Shown here: positions 1 through 9,359 of the stretch, in pieces
How the letters are laid out: each line of letters begins with the position of its first letter
How positions within the stretch are numbered: the first letter of the stretch is position 1
DNA from: Hymenobacter tibetensis
GTDB lineage: Bacteria; Bacteroidota; Bacteroidia; Cytophagales; Hymenobacteraceae
DNA: 64,000 nt
Assembly (NCBI RefSeq): GCF_022827545.1
Contig: NZ_CP094669.1
Span: 385,001 to 449,000 of the forward strand
Reading direction: 5' to 3'
Made by a program: the position numbers and the translations under genes
The notes under the pieces: generated by a model
Databases searched by the model: none
Told to the model about the DNA's origin: nothing
What the model saw: the letters and a program-made list of their open reading frames with translations, nothing else

Positions 1-192
1 AAAGCGCCACTAGCCCTTTTCCACGGCACCGCCGACGATTACGTGCCGTACTTCAACTCCGAAGACGCTTACAAAGCCATGCGTGCCCGCGGTGCCAGCC
101 AAGTTACACTGCATCCCATCCAAGGGGGCAACCATTTCACTTCGGTGGCACAATACACACTGGAAGCGCTAGGCTTCATCTCGCAGTATTAA
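1..192 (+). CDS. alpha/beta hydrolase, C-terminal 63 residues (5' end outside window)
   Basis: Frame 1 is open from the first base to a TAA at 190-192. The fragment reads LFHGTADDYVPYFNSEDAY near its start and GGNHFTS later. In alpha/beta hydrolases the first motif carries the catalytic Asp (HGTxDxxVP) and the second the catalytic His. The pattern resembles S9 prolyl-oligopeptidase-like or feruloyl-esterase-like enzymes, but the nucleophile and substrate-defining part lie outside the window, so the substrate cannot be named. The fragment ends with LEALGFISQY, as expected for the last helix of the fold. The family call is firm; the specific enzyme is unknown. Confidence 0.8.
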   Translation, partial: KAPLALFHGTADDYVPYFNSEDAYKAMRARGASQVTLHPIQGGNHFTSVAQYTLEALGFISQY

Positions 193-1022
193 GAGTGGCT
201 TTCCCGCAAATGAGCTATAGTGCTGTTAAAGTGAAGAGCGCTCAAATTGCCGCGGAGTAGCTTTCCGGTGATAGTCGGTATCTGTGTTCACGCCCACCTT
301 GTGCATTATGCATGGGTGGGCGTTTTGGTTGGAAGCCACTAAACGATGCATAGTTATCCTCCAGAGAACATGGGCACTACTGAATTGTCAGTCTGCAATA
401 GAGTGCTAGCTGTGCGAGCGTAGGTCTGTAGGCTTGATGGGCGCATGTAAATAAAGCCCAGAAGGAAACCAACGTTGTAGTAGATCTACATCTACAAGTT
501 GCATCATAAGCCTAGCCTCAGTAAAACAGAACCGCTTGTGTGGTGCGTTAGCAAGGCTTCAAGCGAATAGCCCTTTAACGGGGCGATAGCGCGTCATAAT
601 CGCTAAATACTATGATGCCCTTTACGTACCCCAATAGCACTATTCCGGCTGCTTCCTTTATATTAAAGAAGCTGAATAAAGTCTGAATAGGATAGACCGA
701 CAACGCCGCATTAGTAGCGTAAAAATATTTGCTTTAACTGTATAATTTAAATTATTATTTGCATTATCATGCAGTGCGAAGACAGAAAAATATTTAATAG
801 ATGCAAAAAGCTTTTTCCAAAAAAGCGTGAGGGGCTGGCGTTGGGTATAGTGAAGTAGCGGCTAAGAAGTAGCCTTTTATCTACTCCCCATTCTGAATTC
901 ATGTGACATGCTCGCCCAAAAAGCAAGCATGAATGGCTGTGCCTTGCCCTGTAAAATCCAGTAGCTCCTTCTATCACCTCTTCTTTCCACACCCTATTCT
1001 TCCATGTACAACTCCTTTGCTC
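193..1022. other. long gene-poor intergenic region
   Basis: About 830 bases separate the hydrolase end from the next supported start. The region is visibly AT-richer than its surroundings. The only clear structure is the terminator hairpin at 291-326. A short palindrome, gtagatctac, sits near 480. Short open frames here lack any recognisable protein signal. I found no tRNA or riboswitch-like fold by eye. Confidence 0.5.
291..326 (+). terminator. rho-independent terminator of the hydrolase gene
   Basis: Perfect 8-bp arms cgcccacc (291-298) and ggtgggcg (315-322) flank a 16-base loop and are followed by TTTT (323-326). It lies about 100 bases after the stop codon at 192. Confidence 0.7.
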
Positions 1023-4000
1023 ATGAAAAACAAACTTTTACTCGCATTCCTATGCTTTCTGTGCTTGAATGGGCAACCCCTCTTCGCTCAGGCACCTCCC
1101 GCTGGTTTTTCCTCTGTTGTTGAATCGACGGGTTGGAACGAAGCAGTGGGTCTTACTTTCAATAGAACCGGCAGTGACCTTTTCGTTTGGGAAAGACCGG
1201 GTACAGTATGGACAGTCAGAAACGGGCAAAAGCACCTGCTGCTTGATATCAGTGAAGAGGTAGGCGGGTGGCGCGACTTTGGGCTGCTGGGCTTTGCATT
1301 GCACCCCGATTTTGCCACGAACGGCTATTTCTACGTGCTCTACACCGTCGACCGACATCATCTGATGCATTACGGTACGCCCAGCTACAGTTCGACTGCC
1401 GATGAATACTACAATGCTACCATCAACCGCCTAACCCGTTATCGGGCCACGAGAACAGCGGAAGGTTATGCGGTGGACCTCTCCAGCCGCACCATTCTGA
1501 TTGGGGCCACCCCCCAGACGGGCATTGCCATCTTGCACACAAGCCATGGCCCTGGCAGCTTGGTGTTCGGAACGGATGGCAGCTTGCTTGTTTCTTCTGG
1601 CGACGGGGCGAGCTTCGACAGCAACGACGTTGGAAGTGCGGGCGAAACATACTACGCCCAGGGTTTGATAGACGGCATCATTTCGCAGGAGCAGAACGTC
1701 GGGGCGTTGCGCGCGCAACAACTGGAAAGCTACAGTGGAAAAGTGCTGCGTATTGACCCAATGACCGGAAACGGGCTACCCAACAATCCGTTTTACCAGT
1801 CTTCAGCACCAAATTCGGTGAAATCCAAAGTGTGGGCGCTTGGCTTGCGAAATCCGTTCCGCATGACGCTCAAACCTGGGACGGGCAGCGCTACAGACCC
1901 CGGTGTTCTCTACATTGGAGACGTGGGCAACAATTCGTGGGAGGAAATTAATGCGGCCGTTAGACCAGGGATGAACTTTGGTTGGCCGTTATTTGAGGGC
2001 TTAACGCAGCAAGACGGCTACTGGTACGCGCGAACAGCTAATCGATATGCCCCCACCAGTGGGGGCTGCGCGCAGCCCTACTACTATTTCCAGGATTTGA
2101 TTACCCAGGAGACGCCAACGGGCTCAGCTACATTTGCCAATCCCTGTGCTACGGGCCAGGTTATTCCGGCTAGTACTCCCACCTTTGTGCATAGCCGCCC
2201 CCTCATCGACTGGAACCACCAAGGCACCGGACCTTCCCGAACCGGTATTTTCACTGGTAATATGGCCAGCGAAATCAATATTGGGGCGTCAGGTTCGCCA
2301 GTTTCCGGGCCGCAGTTTGGGGGTAGTTCGGCCATGGGGGGCGTCTTTTATCCGCACAACGATTTTCCTGCGGAGTACCGAAACACCTGTTTTATTGGGG
2401 ATTATCCAGGCGGGTGGATTCGCAGCTTAAGCGTAGATGGCAACAACAAACCAGTAGCCGTTCGCAATTTCGTCGATCAGGGGGCCATTGTGGTAGCCAT
2501 GGCCACGCACCCTACGGAAGGTGGCTTGTACTACGTGAACTTCTATCCGTCGGAAATCAGAAAAGTGGTGTACCACGCTCCGGTTAGCACTTCCCCGGTA
2601 GCCGTGGCCTCGGCCAACAAGACGTACGGAAGTGGCCCCCTAACCGTGCAGTTCACCGGCAGCGCTTCGTATGATGTAGACAGCCCGAACCTAACCTACT
2701 TATGGAACTTCGGGGATGGTGCAACCAGCACGGCGGTGAACCCTTCGCATACATTCGCTTCCGGGCAGCCAACAAATTACAACGTAACCCTAACGGTCAG
2801 AGACGCTACCAGCGCTGGCCAAACTTCTCTTGTTATCTCGGCCAACAACACGCCTCCGCAAGTGGCAATTACTAGCCCGGCTGTTGGCACCAAATACCCA
2901 CTTACCGGCCAAGCGACCTACACCTTGCAAGCCAGTGCTTCCGACCAAGAGCACAGCAGCAGCCAACTCTCTTACCAGTGGCAGACCACGCTGCACCACG
3001 ACGACCACTCGCACCCAGAACCTATTGTTACTACACCCCAGGCCAGCACTACCACTTCTCCGCTGGGTTGCGGTTCGGAAGTGTACCATTATACCATCAG
3101 CCTGAAGGTAACCGACGCATTGGGGCTAGCCGCAACAAGCGAGGTGGCATTATACCCCGATTGTAGTTCTCCCGTTAACCAGCCACCAGTAGCCAATGCC
3201 GGTGCCGACATCACCCTCACGCTGCCTACCGCTACGGCTACGCTGCGTGGCACAGGTGCCGACCCAGATGGCTCGATCAGTAGCTACAACTGGACGCAAG
3301 TAGGCGGTGCGGGCGCGAGCGTACGGGGCGCAGATACGCCTAACCTAACGGTGAGCAACTTGACCGCTGGTAGTTACACGTTTCGGCTGACAGTAACCGA
3401 CAACACCAACGCCAGTGCGTCAGACGAGGTAACCATCATCGTAAATCCGGCAGTTTCCACTGGACCACAGGTGCTCCGCTTTGCTTTAGTGAACGACGAC
3501 ACCGAGCAAATACTACAATTCATAACGGAAGGCGAAACCCTCAACTTGGCCGCTTACCCCACCACCAGCTTCAACATTAGGGCCATTACCAATGCGGCTA
3601 CTACTACTATAGGGAGAGTGGAGTTTGTATTGACGGGTGCCCAAAGATCCGACTACACAGACAAACAGGAGCCGCACGAGGCAATCAAGAAGTCTCCCGG
3701 TAAAAAAGCGGGCTGGCTACCACTTGCTGGCAATTATACGTTGGTTGCAACGCCTTACGCAAGGCCCGGAGGCGGAACGGCAGGCATTGCCGGAACTGTT
3801 CGCTTCCGCGTAACCTATGCGCATGCAAGAGGAGCAAGTAGCAATTCGGCGGCTCTGCCAGTCACTACTAGTGCGTCGGCTTTACCTGCCACCTCAACCG
3901 CTGTTGGGTATCAGTCGCTCGTTGTTAGCTGCTACCCCAACCCGTTCACCGACCAGTTTACGGTGCACGTGCAAGGAAGAGTCCCACGCAAGCTGCCCGT

Positions 4001-4160
4001 GAGAGTGTACGATATGGTGGGCCGAGAACTACTGTTTTTGGAGGATTTGCCGACGGGGGAACCAGTAAGCTTGGGTGGAACGCTGAATGCGGGCGTCTAC
4101 ACGCTGATGGTCGGGTCCGGCACGGAAGCCAAGCGCTTTAGGATAGTCAAAGCAAAGTAG
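1023..4160 (+). CDS. secreted PQQ-dependent sugar dehydrogenase-like protein with PKD domains and T9SS sorting domain
   Basis: This is a 1045-residue secreted protein. The start at 1023 is chosen because MKNKLLLAFLCFLCLNGQPL is a clean signal peptide ending in FAQ; the open frame extends 30 codons further upstream without such features. Residues of about 30-540 form a glucose/sorbosone dehydrogenase-type beta-propeller, with LRIDPMTGNG, LRNPFRM and YIGDVGNNSWEEIN. A PKD domain follows (YLWNFGDGATS), then an Ig-like segment with a histidine-rich stretch (LHHDDHSHPEP), then a second PKD-like domain (PPVANAGADITLTL). The C terminus is a type A T9SS sorting domain starting YPNPFTDQFTV and ending FRIVKAK. 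The family oxidises sugars with PQQ, but whether this member is catalytic is unproven. It stands alone, convergent with the penicillin acylase pair. Confidence 0.88.
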   Translation: MKNKLLLAFLCFLCLNGQPLFAQAPPAGFSSVVESTGWNEAVGLTFNRTGSDLFVWERPGTVWTVRNGQKHLLLDISEEVGGWRDFGLLGFALHPDFATNGYFYVLYTVDRHHLMHYGTPSYSSTADEYYNATINRLTRYRATRTAEGYAVDLSSRTILIGATPQTGIAILHTSHGPGSLVFGTDGSLLVSSGDGASFDSNDVGSAGETYYAQGLIDGIISQEQNVGALRAQQLESYSGKVLRIDPMTGNGLPNNPFYQSSAPNSVKSKVWALGLRNPFRMTLKPGTGSATDPGVLYIGDVGNNSWEEINAAVRPGMNFGWPLFEGLTQQDGYWYARTANRYAPTSGGCAQPYYYFQDLITQETPTGSATFANPCATGQVIPASTPTFVHSRPLIDWNHQGTGPSRTGIFTGNMASEINIGASGSPVSGPQFGGSSAMGGVFYPHNDFPAEYRNTCFIGDYPGGWIRSLSVDGNNKPVAVRNFVDQGAIVVAMATHPTEGGLYYVNFYPSEIRKVVYHAPVSTSPVAVASANKTYGSGPLTVQFTGSASYDVDSPNLTYLWNFGDGATSTAVNPSHTFASGQPTNYNVTLTVRDATSAGQTSLVISANNTPPQVAITSPAVGTKYPLTGQATYTLQASASDQEHSSSQLSYQWQTTLHHDDHSHPEPIVTTPQASTTTSPLGCGSEVYHYTISLKVTDALGLAATSEVALYPDCSSPVNQPPVANAGADITLTLPTATATLRGTGADPDGSISSYNWTQVGGAGASVRGADTPNLTVSNLTAGSYTFRLTVTDNTNASASDEVTIIVNPAVSTGPQVLRFALVNDDTEQILQFITEGETLNLAAYPTTSFNIRAITNAATTTIGRVEFVLTGAQRSDYTDKQEPHEAIKKSPGKKAGWLPLAGNYTLVATPYARPGGGTAGIAGTVRFRVTYAHARGASSNSAALPVTTSASALPATSTAVGYQSLVVSCYPNPFTDQFTVHVQGRVPRKLPVRVYDMVGRELLFLEDLPTGEPVSLGGTLNAGVYTLMVGSGTEAKRFRIVKAK

Positions 4161-4168
4161 AGGTCAAT

Positions 4169-4209
4169 GTGCCTGCCAGGCTCAGGCTCACCTGTCGTCT
4201 GGCAGGCAC
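4169..4209. terminator. inverted repeat between convergent genes, probable terminator
   Basis: Perfect 11-bp arms gtgcctgccag (4169-4179) and ctggcaggcac (4199-4209) lie directly after the stop at 4160 and before the convergent gene ending at 4255. There is no clear T-tract, so the termination role is inferred from position. Confidence 0.45.
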
Positions 4210-4254
4210 GCTACCCGGCTAGTAGGTAGCTGTTTGCATCCACGTTTAGGGAAG

Positions 4255-4611
4255 TTAGCTGCTGTGGGTTGGCGCCACAGCGGCTTGGCGGAGCCACGCC
4301 CCGGCTAGTGCTGCCAACCCACCTACCAGGCCACCTAGCACGGCCGTTACCAGCACCAACAGCCAGCCCTGCCCACCCAAGGGCAGCAGTTGCGCCACGC
4401 GGTGCGCCAACAACCCGTCGTTGCGGACACTCAGCCAGCCAGCCAGCAGCACCCAGCCCAAGCCGATACCCAGGAAGCCAGCCAAAAACGAGCGGCCACC
4501 GGAAAGCCCGCGCCAGGCAGCCAGCCCGAAGCATAGCAGCGTTATCACCCACCACGGCAGGAAAAGTTGCCCTACGAATGCCAGCACCAAAATCAAGACG
4601 AAGAGTAGCAT
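4255..4611 (-). CDS. small integral membrane protein of unknown function
   Basis: This is a 118-residue protein dominated by hydrophobic segments: MLLFVLILVLAFVGQLFL, an ITLLCFGLAAW stretch, FLGIGLGWVLLAGWL and WLLVLVTAVLGGLVGGLAAL. That suggests three or four membrane helices separated by short Gly- and Arg-containing loops. I do not recognise the family. It begins 12 bases after the stop of the penicillin acylase gene on the same strand, so the two are very likely co-transcribed. It could be a membrane partner or simply a neighbour. No catalytic motif is visible. Confidence 0.7.
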   Translation of the reverse strand: MLLFVLILVLAFVGQLFLPWWVITLLCFGLAAWRGLSGGRSFLAGFLGIGLGWVLLAGWLSVRNDGLLAHRVAQLLPLGGQGWLLVLVTAVLGGLVGGLAALAGAWLRQAAVAPTHSS

Positions 4612-4623
4612 ACAGGAGAAAGG

Positions 4624-7110
4624 CTATTTAGATAACATCCAGGAGACCCGTACGCGGCGATTGGGCTCTCCGGCGTTGCGCAGAAAAACCAGTTCGTTTA
4701 GTTTGCCCACGCGCCAAGTTTCCAACATATCGTCGTAGGCCGCGGAGCCAGGGTTGCCGCTTTGCCCGCCCGGAAACACGCCGTAGGCTTTCACCTGCGG
4801 CCCCAGGGCCACCACCATCCGCCAAGATGGGCCCGTGCGCTCGGTGGTAGCATTCACGATGCCCGCGCCGCCGCCACAATCCAGATCCATGTGGCCGAAG
4901 CCGGGGAGCAGAAGCATGTGCAGAATGTCGGTGCTCTTCTGGTTTTTCCAGGCCCATTCGGGGCTCATAGAACCGTATTTGCGCGTCAAAGAATCGGTGG
5001 CGAAGTGAAGGGATTGATACACTAAATCGTGTAGCGTTTCGCGTTCGGGGGTGCGGCGGTCATCTATCCACGGGGAAGCTTGCTTGCCGGATGGGTTGGC
5101 CGGGGCACTGGCTTCTTGCAGTAGGAGGGTGTTGGTTCGGTCACGGGCAGGGTAACGCATCGGGCGTTCTGGCGTGGTCCCGAAATCATCGTCCCAGAGT
5201 CGCTTCACTAAGTTGCCGTACCACAAGTCGAAGATGCTGGGGGCAGTTGCGTCGGCCTCGTAGCGGTAGTTCCATTGGCTGAGTAGCTGCAACGCCGCGT
5301 GTTCTGGCGAGTTGGGTGCGGGGGGCGCCACGGCTTTGTTGTTCAATACGCGCAGCAGGGTGGGTAGTATCAGCTGCGCGTTGAGGTTGAGGTTGTCGTT
5401 TTGCAGCACGCGCAAGCTGTCGGGCGTGGCCTGGGTCATGCTGGCCAGCCGCTGATTGATGCGGTGGGCCCGGTCGTAACTGCCGTCGCCGTAGTTCCAG
5501 TTCAGGTAGTACGGATAGTCGGGGCCGGTGGAAAACTGGTTGGCCGACGACACAAAGTTGCGCGGCGGGTTCTTCACGTGTGGATTCTGAGTGGCCGGAA
5601 TCCAGCCCTGCCAGTCGTAAGCGGGGTCGGTGCCATCCAGGATAAACTTGCCTTGGTTGCGCCATTTCAGGGGGAAGTGACCATTGGGCCAAATGGCAAT
5701 ATCCTTAGTGGCACTAGCGAAAATGAAGTTCTGCGCTGGGGTGCCGTAGGTGCTCAGGGCAGCAGTGTAGTCTTGGTAGTTTTGGGCGCGGTTGAGGCGG
5801 TAGAAGGTTTGGTACTCGTTGGCCGCGTCGTGGGCGGTCCAGCGCATGGCGTGGGCAATGGGCGTTTGCAGCAAGAATGGCTTCTCGGGCTTGTCGTACA
5901 CGACGGGGCCGTGGTGGGTGTAAAGCACGGTATCGAGGCGGTCGGGCTGGCCGCGTACTTTGATGCGCTCTACCACGCGGCGCACCGGTTTCCAGCGCCC
6001 ATCGTGCCAGTACTCCCGGCGGCTGTTGTCGCGGAATTTCAGCTGGTACCAGTCCATCACGTCGGCGGCCACGTTGGTGACTCCCCAGGCCACTTGCTCG
6101 TTGAAGCCGATAATAGCGAAAGGCACCCCTGGAATACTGACCCCATACACGTTCACACCGGGAGCTGCCAACTGCACCTGATACCAAATGCTAGGCAGGT
6201 TAAGCTGCAAATGCGGGTCGTTGGCCAGCAGCGGATAGCCTGAGGCCGATTTCGCCCCGCTCACTGCAAAGTTATTGGAGCCTAGTTCGGGGTCGGGTTC
6301 GTGCTGCGGCGTTTTGCTGGACATAGTGGCCGCAAAGCCAGGTGGCGTGGCCGGTAGCGGGAGGGGCTGGAAATCCAGCGGCGTCCCGACGGGTATAATC
6401 GGGTCTTCGCGGGTCGGGTAGTCCGGAAACAAGTCCTTCACCACGTCGGCCCCATACGTTGCCAGCGCGTTGCTCATGCGTAAGTCATCGGAGCGGCCAC
6501 TCAAGTCGAACGCCATGTACTTCAGAATAAAAGCGCTTTTCAGCGGCTCCCACGGCTCCGGTGTGTAATCAAGCAGCTTGTACTCGAATGGCATCGTGCG
6601 GGGGGTGAGCGTGCCGATGTAGGCATTTACCCCGTCGGAATAAGAAGTCAGGACGGTGCGCGTCACGGGGTCGGCCATGGCGGCATCCAGCGACTTGCGG
6701 GCCCCAAACCCCATGCCCATCCGGCGGAAAAACCGGTCGGTTTCTAGCCGTGCGGGCCCCACTATTTCGGCAAGCCGCCCGCTGGCTACATGCACAATGA
6801 AGTCCATCTGCCACAGCCGGTCTTGGGCCGTGAGGTACCCTTGGGTGTAGTACAGGTCGTGGTCGTTCTGGGCGAAGATGTGCGGCACCCGCTGGTCATC
6901 GAAGCGTACTTGCACGGGCTGTTGGAGACCCGGCAGGCGGAGCGTTTGCTGCGCGGGTAAGGCATCAGCCGTTTCCCCGTTCTGCCAAAAGCCTCGGAAT
7001 GGGCTTAAAAACTTGCCGAACGGCGGGATGTCGCCGTGCTTGGTATTTAGTACCCACGTAAAGGCCAGGGCAACAACGGTGGCCAGCAAGGCCCGAACGT
7101 AACGCAGCAT
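4624..7110 (-). CDS. penicillin acylase family protein (Ntn hydrolase)
   Basis: The 828-residue length is usual for this family of self-processing amidases. An N-terminal hydrophobic segment (ALLATVVALAFTWVLN, about residues 8-23) acts as a signal or anchor. The alpha part holds VRFDDQRVPHIFA and YYTQGYLTAQDRLWQMD. The linker ends at ELGSNNFAVSG, where Ser278 would become the N-terminal nucleophile of the beta chain after autocleavage. Beta-chain motifs include LLANDPHLQLNLPSIWYQV and NEQVAWGVTN. The family hydrolyses amide side chains of penicillins, acyl-homoserine lactones or other N-acyl compounds; the substrate cannot be read here. A small membrane protein follows in the same operon. The start ATG at 7110 is the only sensible one. 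Confidence 0.93.
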   Translation of the reverse strand: MLRYVRALLATVVALAFTWVLNTKHGDIPPFGKFLSPFRGFWQNGETADALPAQQTLRLPGLQQPVQVRFDDQRVPHIFAQNDHDLYYTQGYLTAQDRLWQMDFIVHVASGRLAEIVGPARLETDRFFRRMGMGFGARKSLDAAMADPVTRTVLTSYSDGVNAYIGTLTPRTMPFEYKLLDYTPEPWEPLKSAFILKYMAFDLSGRSDDLRMSNALATYGADVVKDLFPDYPTREDPIIPVGTPLDFQPLPLPATPPGFAATMSSKTPQHEPDPELGSNNFAVSGAKSASGYPLLANDPHLQLNLPSIWYQVQLAAPGVNVYGVSIPGVPFAIIGFNEQVAWGVTNVAADVMDWYQLKFRDNSRREYWHDGRWKPVRRVVERIKVRGQPDRLDTVLYTHHGPVVYDKPEKPFLLQTPIAHAMRWTAHDAANEYQTFYRLNRAQNYQDYTAALSTYGTPAQNFIFASATKDIAIWPNGHFPLKWRNQGKFILDGTDPAYDWQGWIPATQNPHVKNPPRNFVSSANQFSTGPDYPYYLNWNYGDGSYDRAHRINQRLASMTQATPDSLRVLQNDNLNLNAQLILPTLLRVLNNKAVAPPAPNSPEHAALQLLSQWNYRYEADATAPSIFDLWYGNLVKRLWDDDFGTTPERPMRYPARDRTNTLLLQEASAPANPSGKQASPWIDDRRTPERETLHDLVYQSLHFATDSLTRKYGSMSPEWAWKNQKSTDILHMLLLPGFGHMDLDCGGGAGIVNATTERTGPSWRMVVALGPQVKAYGVFPGGQSGNPGSAAYDDMLETWRVGKLNELVFLRNAGEPNRRVRVSWMLSK

Positions 7111-7150
7111 AAGTCAGGCAGGAAAGTAAGTCCGCCCCACAACATCCGAC

Positions 7151-7194
7151 AAAAAAACGCGGCACGCAAACCCCAAGATGAGTTGCGTGCCGCG
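7151..7194 (-). terminator. rho-independent terminator of the beta-barrel gene
   Basis: On the minus strand a perfect 12-bp stem (7183-7194 with 7158-7169, cgcggcacgcaa) is followed by seven U (plus-strand A run 7151-7157). It lies just after the stop of the gene ending at 7217 and upstream of the acylase start. Confidence 0.85.
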
Positions 7195-7216
7195 TCAATG
7201 TATGCTTAATACTTGT

Positions 7217-7843
7217 TTACTGAGCAGGAGAAGTAGTCGGCAGCTTGGAAGGCAAAAAGACGGCGAAACCTGCCGTTACGTTTAATACGCCTGTGCTTTG
7301 CTGACGGTTAGAATCAAAGACATTAAATGAATCATAACGCTTGTAACCAGCCATTACTTCTAAAGCAGCTCCTGGAGTCAGGAAATAATTGTAACCTAGA
7401 ACTCCTCCATAGTTGAAGGCAGTAGCGTTTTGGCGCTGAACAGCAGGCGATGCTACAGAGTTTTCTGAATTGTAATAGTAGTTGAATCGTGAAATACCGC
7501 CTTCTACCTGACCGAAAAAACGATGTGCATTAGTGCCTGCGAAATAGTAGCGGCCATAAGGAGTGAGGCCATAACTTATATTACGATTTATAGTTTTGCC
7601 AGATCCTATTTTGTCGCTACTCCTGGCATAACTCAACGGTAAGCCAGTGCCTAATAACAAATTGTCAGCGATAAATACACCCGCTGACGGAGTTAATGTT
7701 GCTCCTATATTGGTTCTAGAATCGACATCAGTATAGCTGACGTTGCCAATGTTTGCTCCTATGTATTTGTTGCCCTTTTCAGTTTGGGCCATAGAAGATG
7801 CAGACATAGCACAGGCTATACCTAGCAGAAATAATTTTTTCAT
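7217..7843 (-). CDS. outer-membrane beta-barrel protein (OmpA/OprF-type small porin-like)
   Basis: This is a 208-residue protein with signal peptide MKKLFLLGIACAMSASSMAQ. The rest alternates polar and aromatic residues typical of an eight-strand barrel: KYIGANIGNVSYTD, GVFIADNLLLGTGLPLSY, GRYYFAGTNAHRFFGQVEGG and YGGVLGYNYFLTPGAALEV. The C-terminal strand VLNVTAGFAVFLPS is followed by a short tail. This is the broad Bacteroidota outer-membrane beta-barrel class, with no specific function visible. It is a single-gene unit with its own terminator. The 5-bp inverted repeat ggtcc...ggacc at 7883-7899 lies about 40-56 bases upstream of its start and could be an operator. Confidence 0.8.
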   Translation of the reverse strand: MKKLFLLGIACAMSASSMAQTEKGNKYIGANIGNVSYTDVDSRTNIGATLTPSAGVFIADNLLLGTGLPLSYARSSDKIGSGKTINRNISYGLTPYGRYYFAGTNAHRFFGQVEGGISRFNYYYNSENSVASPAVQRQNATAFNYGGVLGYNYFLTPGAALEVMAGYKRYDSFNVFDSNRQQSTGVLNVTAGFAVFLPSKLPTTSPAQ

Positions 7844-7911
7844 TTGCTGTAAAAAGAGCGTGAATTATTGAACCAAGGTGAGGGTCCAATAATCGGACCA
7901 AGGCTATATAG

Positions 7912-7941
7912 AAAAAGCCGTTAGCACCTAGTGCCAACGGC
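7912..7941 (-). terminator. rho-independent terminator of rlpA
   Basis: Reading the minus strand, gccgttggcac (7941-7931) pairs with gtgctaacggc (7927-7917), with one mismatch, and is followed by UUUUU (plus-strand A run 7912-7916). It sits 20 bases after the RlpA stop. Confidence 0.8.
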
Positions 7942-7962
7942 TTCGCCTTACCATGCAGTCGT

Positions 7963-8790
7963 TTACAGGTTTTCGCCCTGGCGAACCAACCCAATCACGC
8001 CGACTTTCGCTAGGCGCTGGCAAATTGCTTTGGCCTCTGCGGGCGTAGCGAAGCGGCCTACAACTACCCTATTCAGCGTCTTGCCTTCCGGCGTGTTTGC
8101 TGCCACGGTCGTAACCAGCAGCTTCGGGTCGAGGCTTTGGATTCGGTCAATCATGGCTTGCGCATTGCGAACGTCGCCGAACGTACCGGCTTGTACTACA
8201 TAGGTGGCGGCGGGCTCTGGGAGCAAGGCCACATCATCGGCTTCCGTGGCGCCCGTACGGATATTAGTGTGCATGCCTGCTTCCGTCCCGATGGTTGGAT
8301 CTTCAGCTAGGGCAGCCAAGTCGGCGGGGGCTTCGCTAGGCCCAAGTGGTACATCCTCGGGCACTATTTCGGCCAGCACCGATACGGCGCCGTGCTCGAC
8401 AATGCCCAACGGGCGAGCCGCAATTTCGGAAAGATCTAGAATGCGCTGGTGCCGGAAGGGCCCTCGGTCGGACACCCGAACGACCACCGATGCTTGCGTT
8501 TCAAGATTGGTAACGCGCAGCTTGGTGCCGAAGGGTAAAGTCTTGTGTGCGCAAGTGAATTTGTTGCGGTCGAACCGCTCCCCGCTGCTGGTGCGCAGGC
8601 CCTGATGCTCTCTTCCGTACCAGGAAGCCCGTCCTCGCAACACCGCCGCTCGGCGGGCCGCAAGTGCTGGATTCTTGTCATCGTCGCTGTTAGGCCGCAT
8701 GGCGTGAGCCTGCGGTGAGAAGAGCGACAAAATTGAAAAGTACAAAACACCCATCAAGCCCGAAGCACTCAGTCGTAAGGTCAAATTCAT
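7963..8790 (-). CDS. rlpA: septal ring lytic transglycosylase RlpA family protein with SPOR domain
   Basis: This is a 275-residue protein. The ATG at 8790 is preferred because MNLTLRLSASGLMGVLYFSI then reads as a signal peptide; the frame extends 19 codons further with no signal. A double-psi beta-barrel (DPBB) domain covers about residues 50-140, with ASWYGREHQGLRTSSGE, NKFTCAHKTLPFGTKL and VRVSDRGPF, the family's conserved core. A C-terminal SPOR domain starts at TYVVQAGTFGDVRNAQ and should bind denuded peptidoglycan at the division septum. RlpA proteins cut glycan strands lacking stem peptides or help separate daughter cells. It is monocistronic, with a terminator 20 bases downstream. Confidence 0.92.
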   Translation of the reverse strand: MNLTLRLSASGLMGVLYFSILSLFSPQAHAMRPNSDDDKNPALAARRAAVLRGRASWYGREHQGLRTSSGERFDRNKFTCAHKTLPFGTKLRVTNLETQASVVVRVSDRGPFRHQRILDLSEIAARPLGIVEHGAVSVLAEIVPEDVPLGPSEAPADLAALAEDPTIGTEAGMHTNIRTGATEADDVALLPEPAATYVVQAGTFGDVRNAQAMIDRIQSLDPKLLVTTVAANTPEGKTLNRVVVGRFATPAEAKAICQRLAKVGVIGLVRQGENL

Positions 8791-9359
8791 CGATACGCTG
8801 TGTTGGTTAATAACCAAATCTAACAGGGACTTTGAAACTAACACCATGCTTCACCCCTAGAAGCGCCTGAACCGGACTTTAAAATTGTCCTTTTACAATA
8901 ATATTTGCATTTAGTTTATTGAATGCAAAATAGCCAAAGTGTGGTTTGTGTTTACTTGAGGCGTTATTTGCACTATTAATAGACAGCTTGGTTGCGCTCA
9001 AAAAAATAAGATTATCGGTCGGCAATTTTTTTTCTCGGACTTGACTGGTTTTGGGTTTTCCAACTGCTTGCATATGTCACGGAATTTTCATAAGGATAGA
9101 ACAGGCGCCTACTCGCCGCCAAGGTGAGAGCTGTGCAAAAAGCAGCAAGTGGTAGTTAGGCCGTAACGGTGGTTCGGTGGCGTGTTGGACACCTCATTGC
9201 GAAGGTCAGCCAAGCGGCTCCGCGCTGCCAGGCTAGCCCTCATCTATTCCACCGTATAGCTTCCCGCAAGTGGGCACATACGGTGAAAAGCAGTCAACAT
9301 TTTAGGGTCACCTCTACCCCAAGCATAGGCTGCCAATTCATTTCAGCGTAATTTGCTGT
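8791..9359. other. intergenic region between divergent rlpA and the DUF72 gene
   Basis: About 570 bases lie between divergent starts. The part from 8880 to 9060 is strongly AT-rich and probably holds the rlpA promoter. A 64-residue minus-strand frame and a 60-residue plus-strand frame exist but show no protein-like features. I found no convincing TAnnTTTG element, hairpin or repeat. Confidence 0.5.

Noticed and set aside
747..992. 81-codon minus-strand frame in the first gap
   Set aside because: Composition is low-complexity aromatic/Ser, no signal or family motif, and it overlaps the promoter side of a real gene.
3606..3617. ACTATAGGGAGA resembling a T7 promoter tail
   Set aside because: It lies inside the coding frame of the sugar-dehydrogenase-like protein, only the 3' part of the T7 consensus matches, and no phage or vector gene is nearby.
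5401..6243. Long antisense frame inside the penicillin acylase gene
   Set aside because: It is a GC-driven shadow of the real gene, with Val/Gly bias and no domain.
8879..9073. 64-codon minus-strand frame upstream of rlpA
   Set aside because: It is in an AT-rich promoter-like region and shows no conserved pattern.
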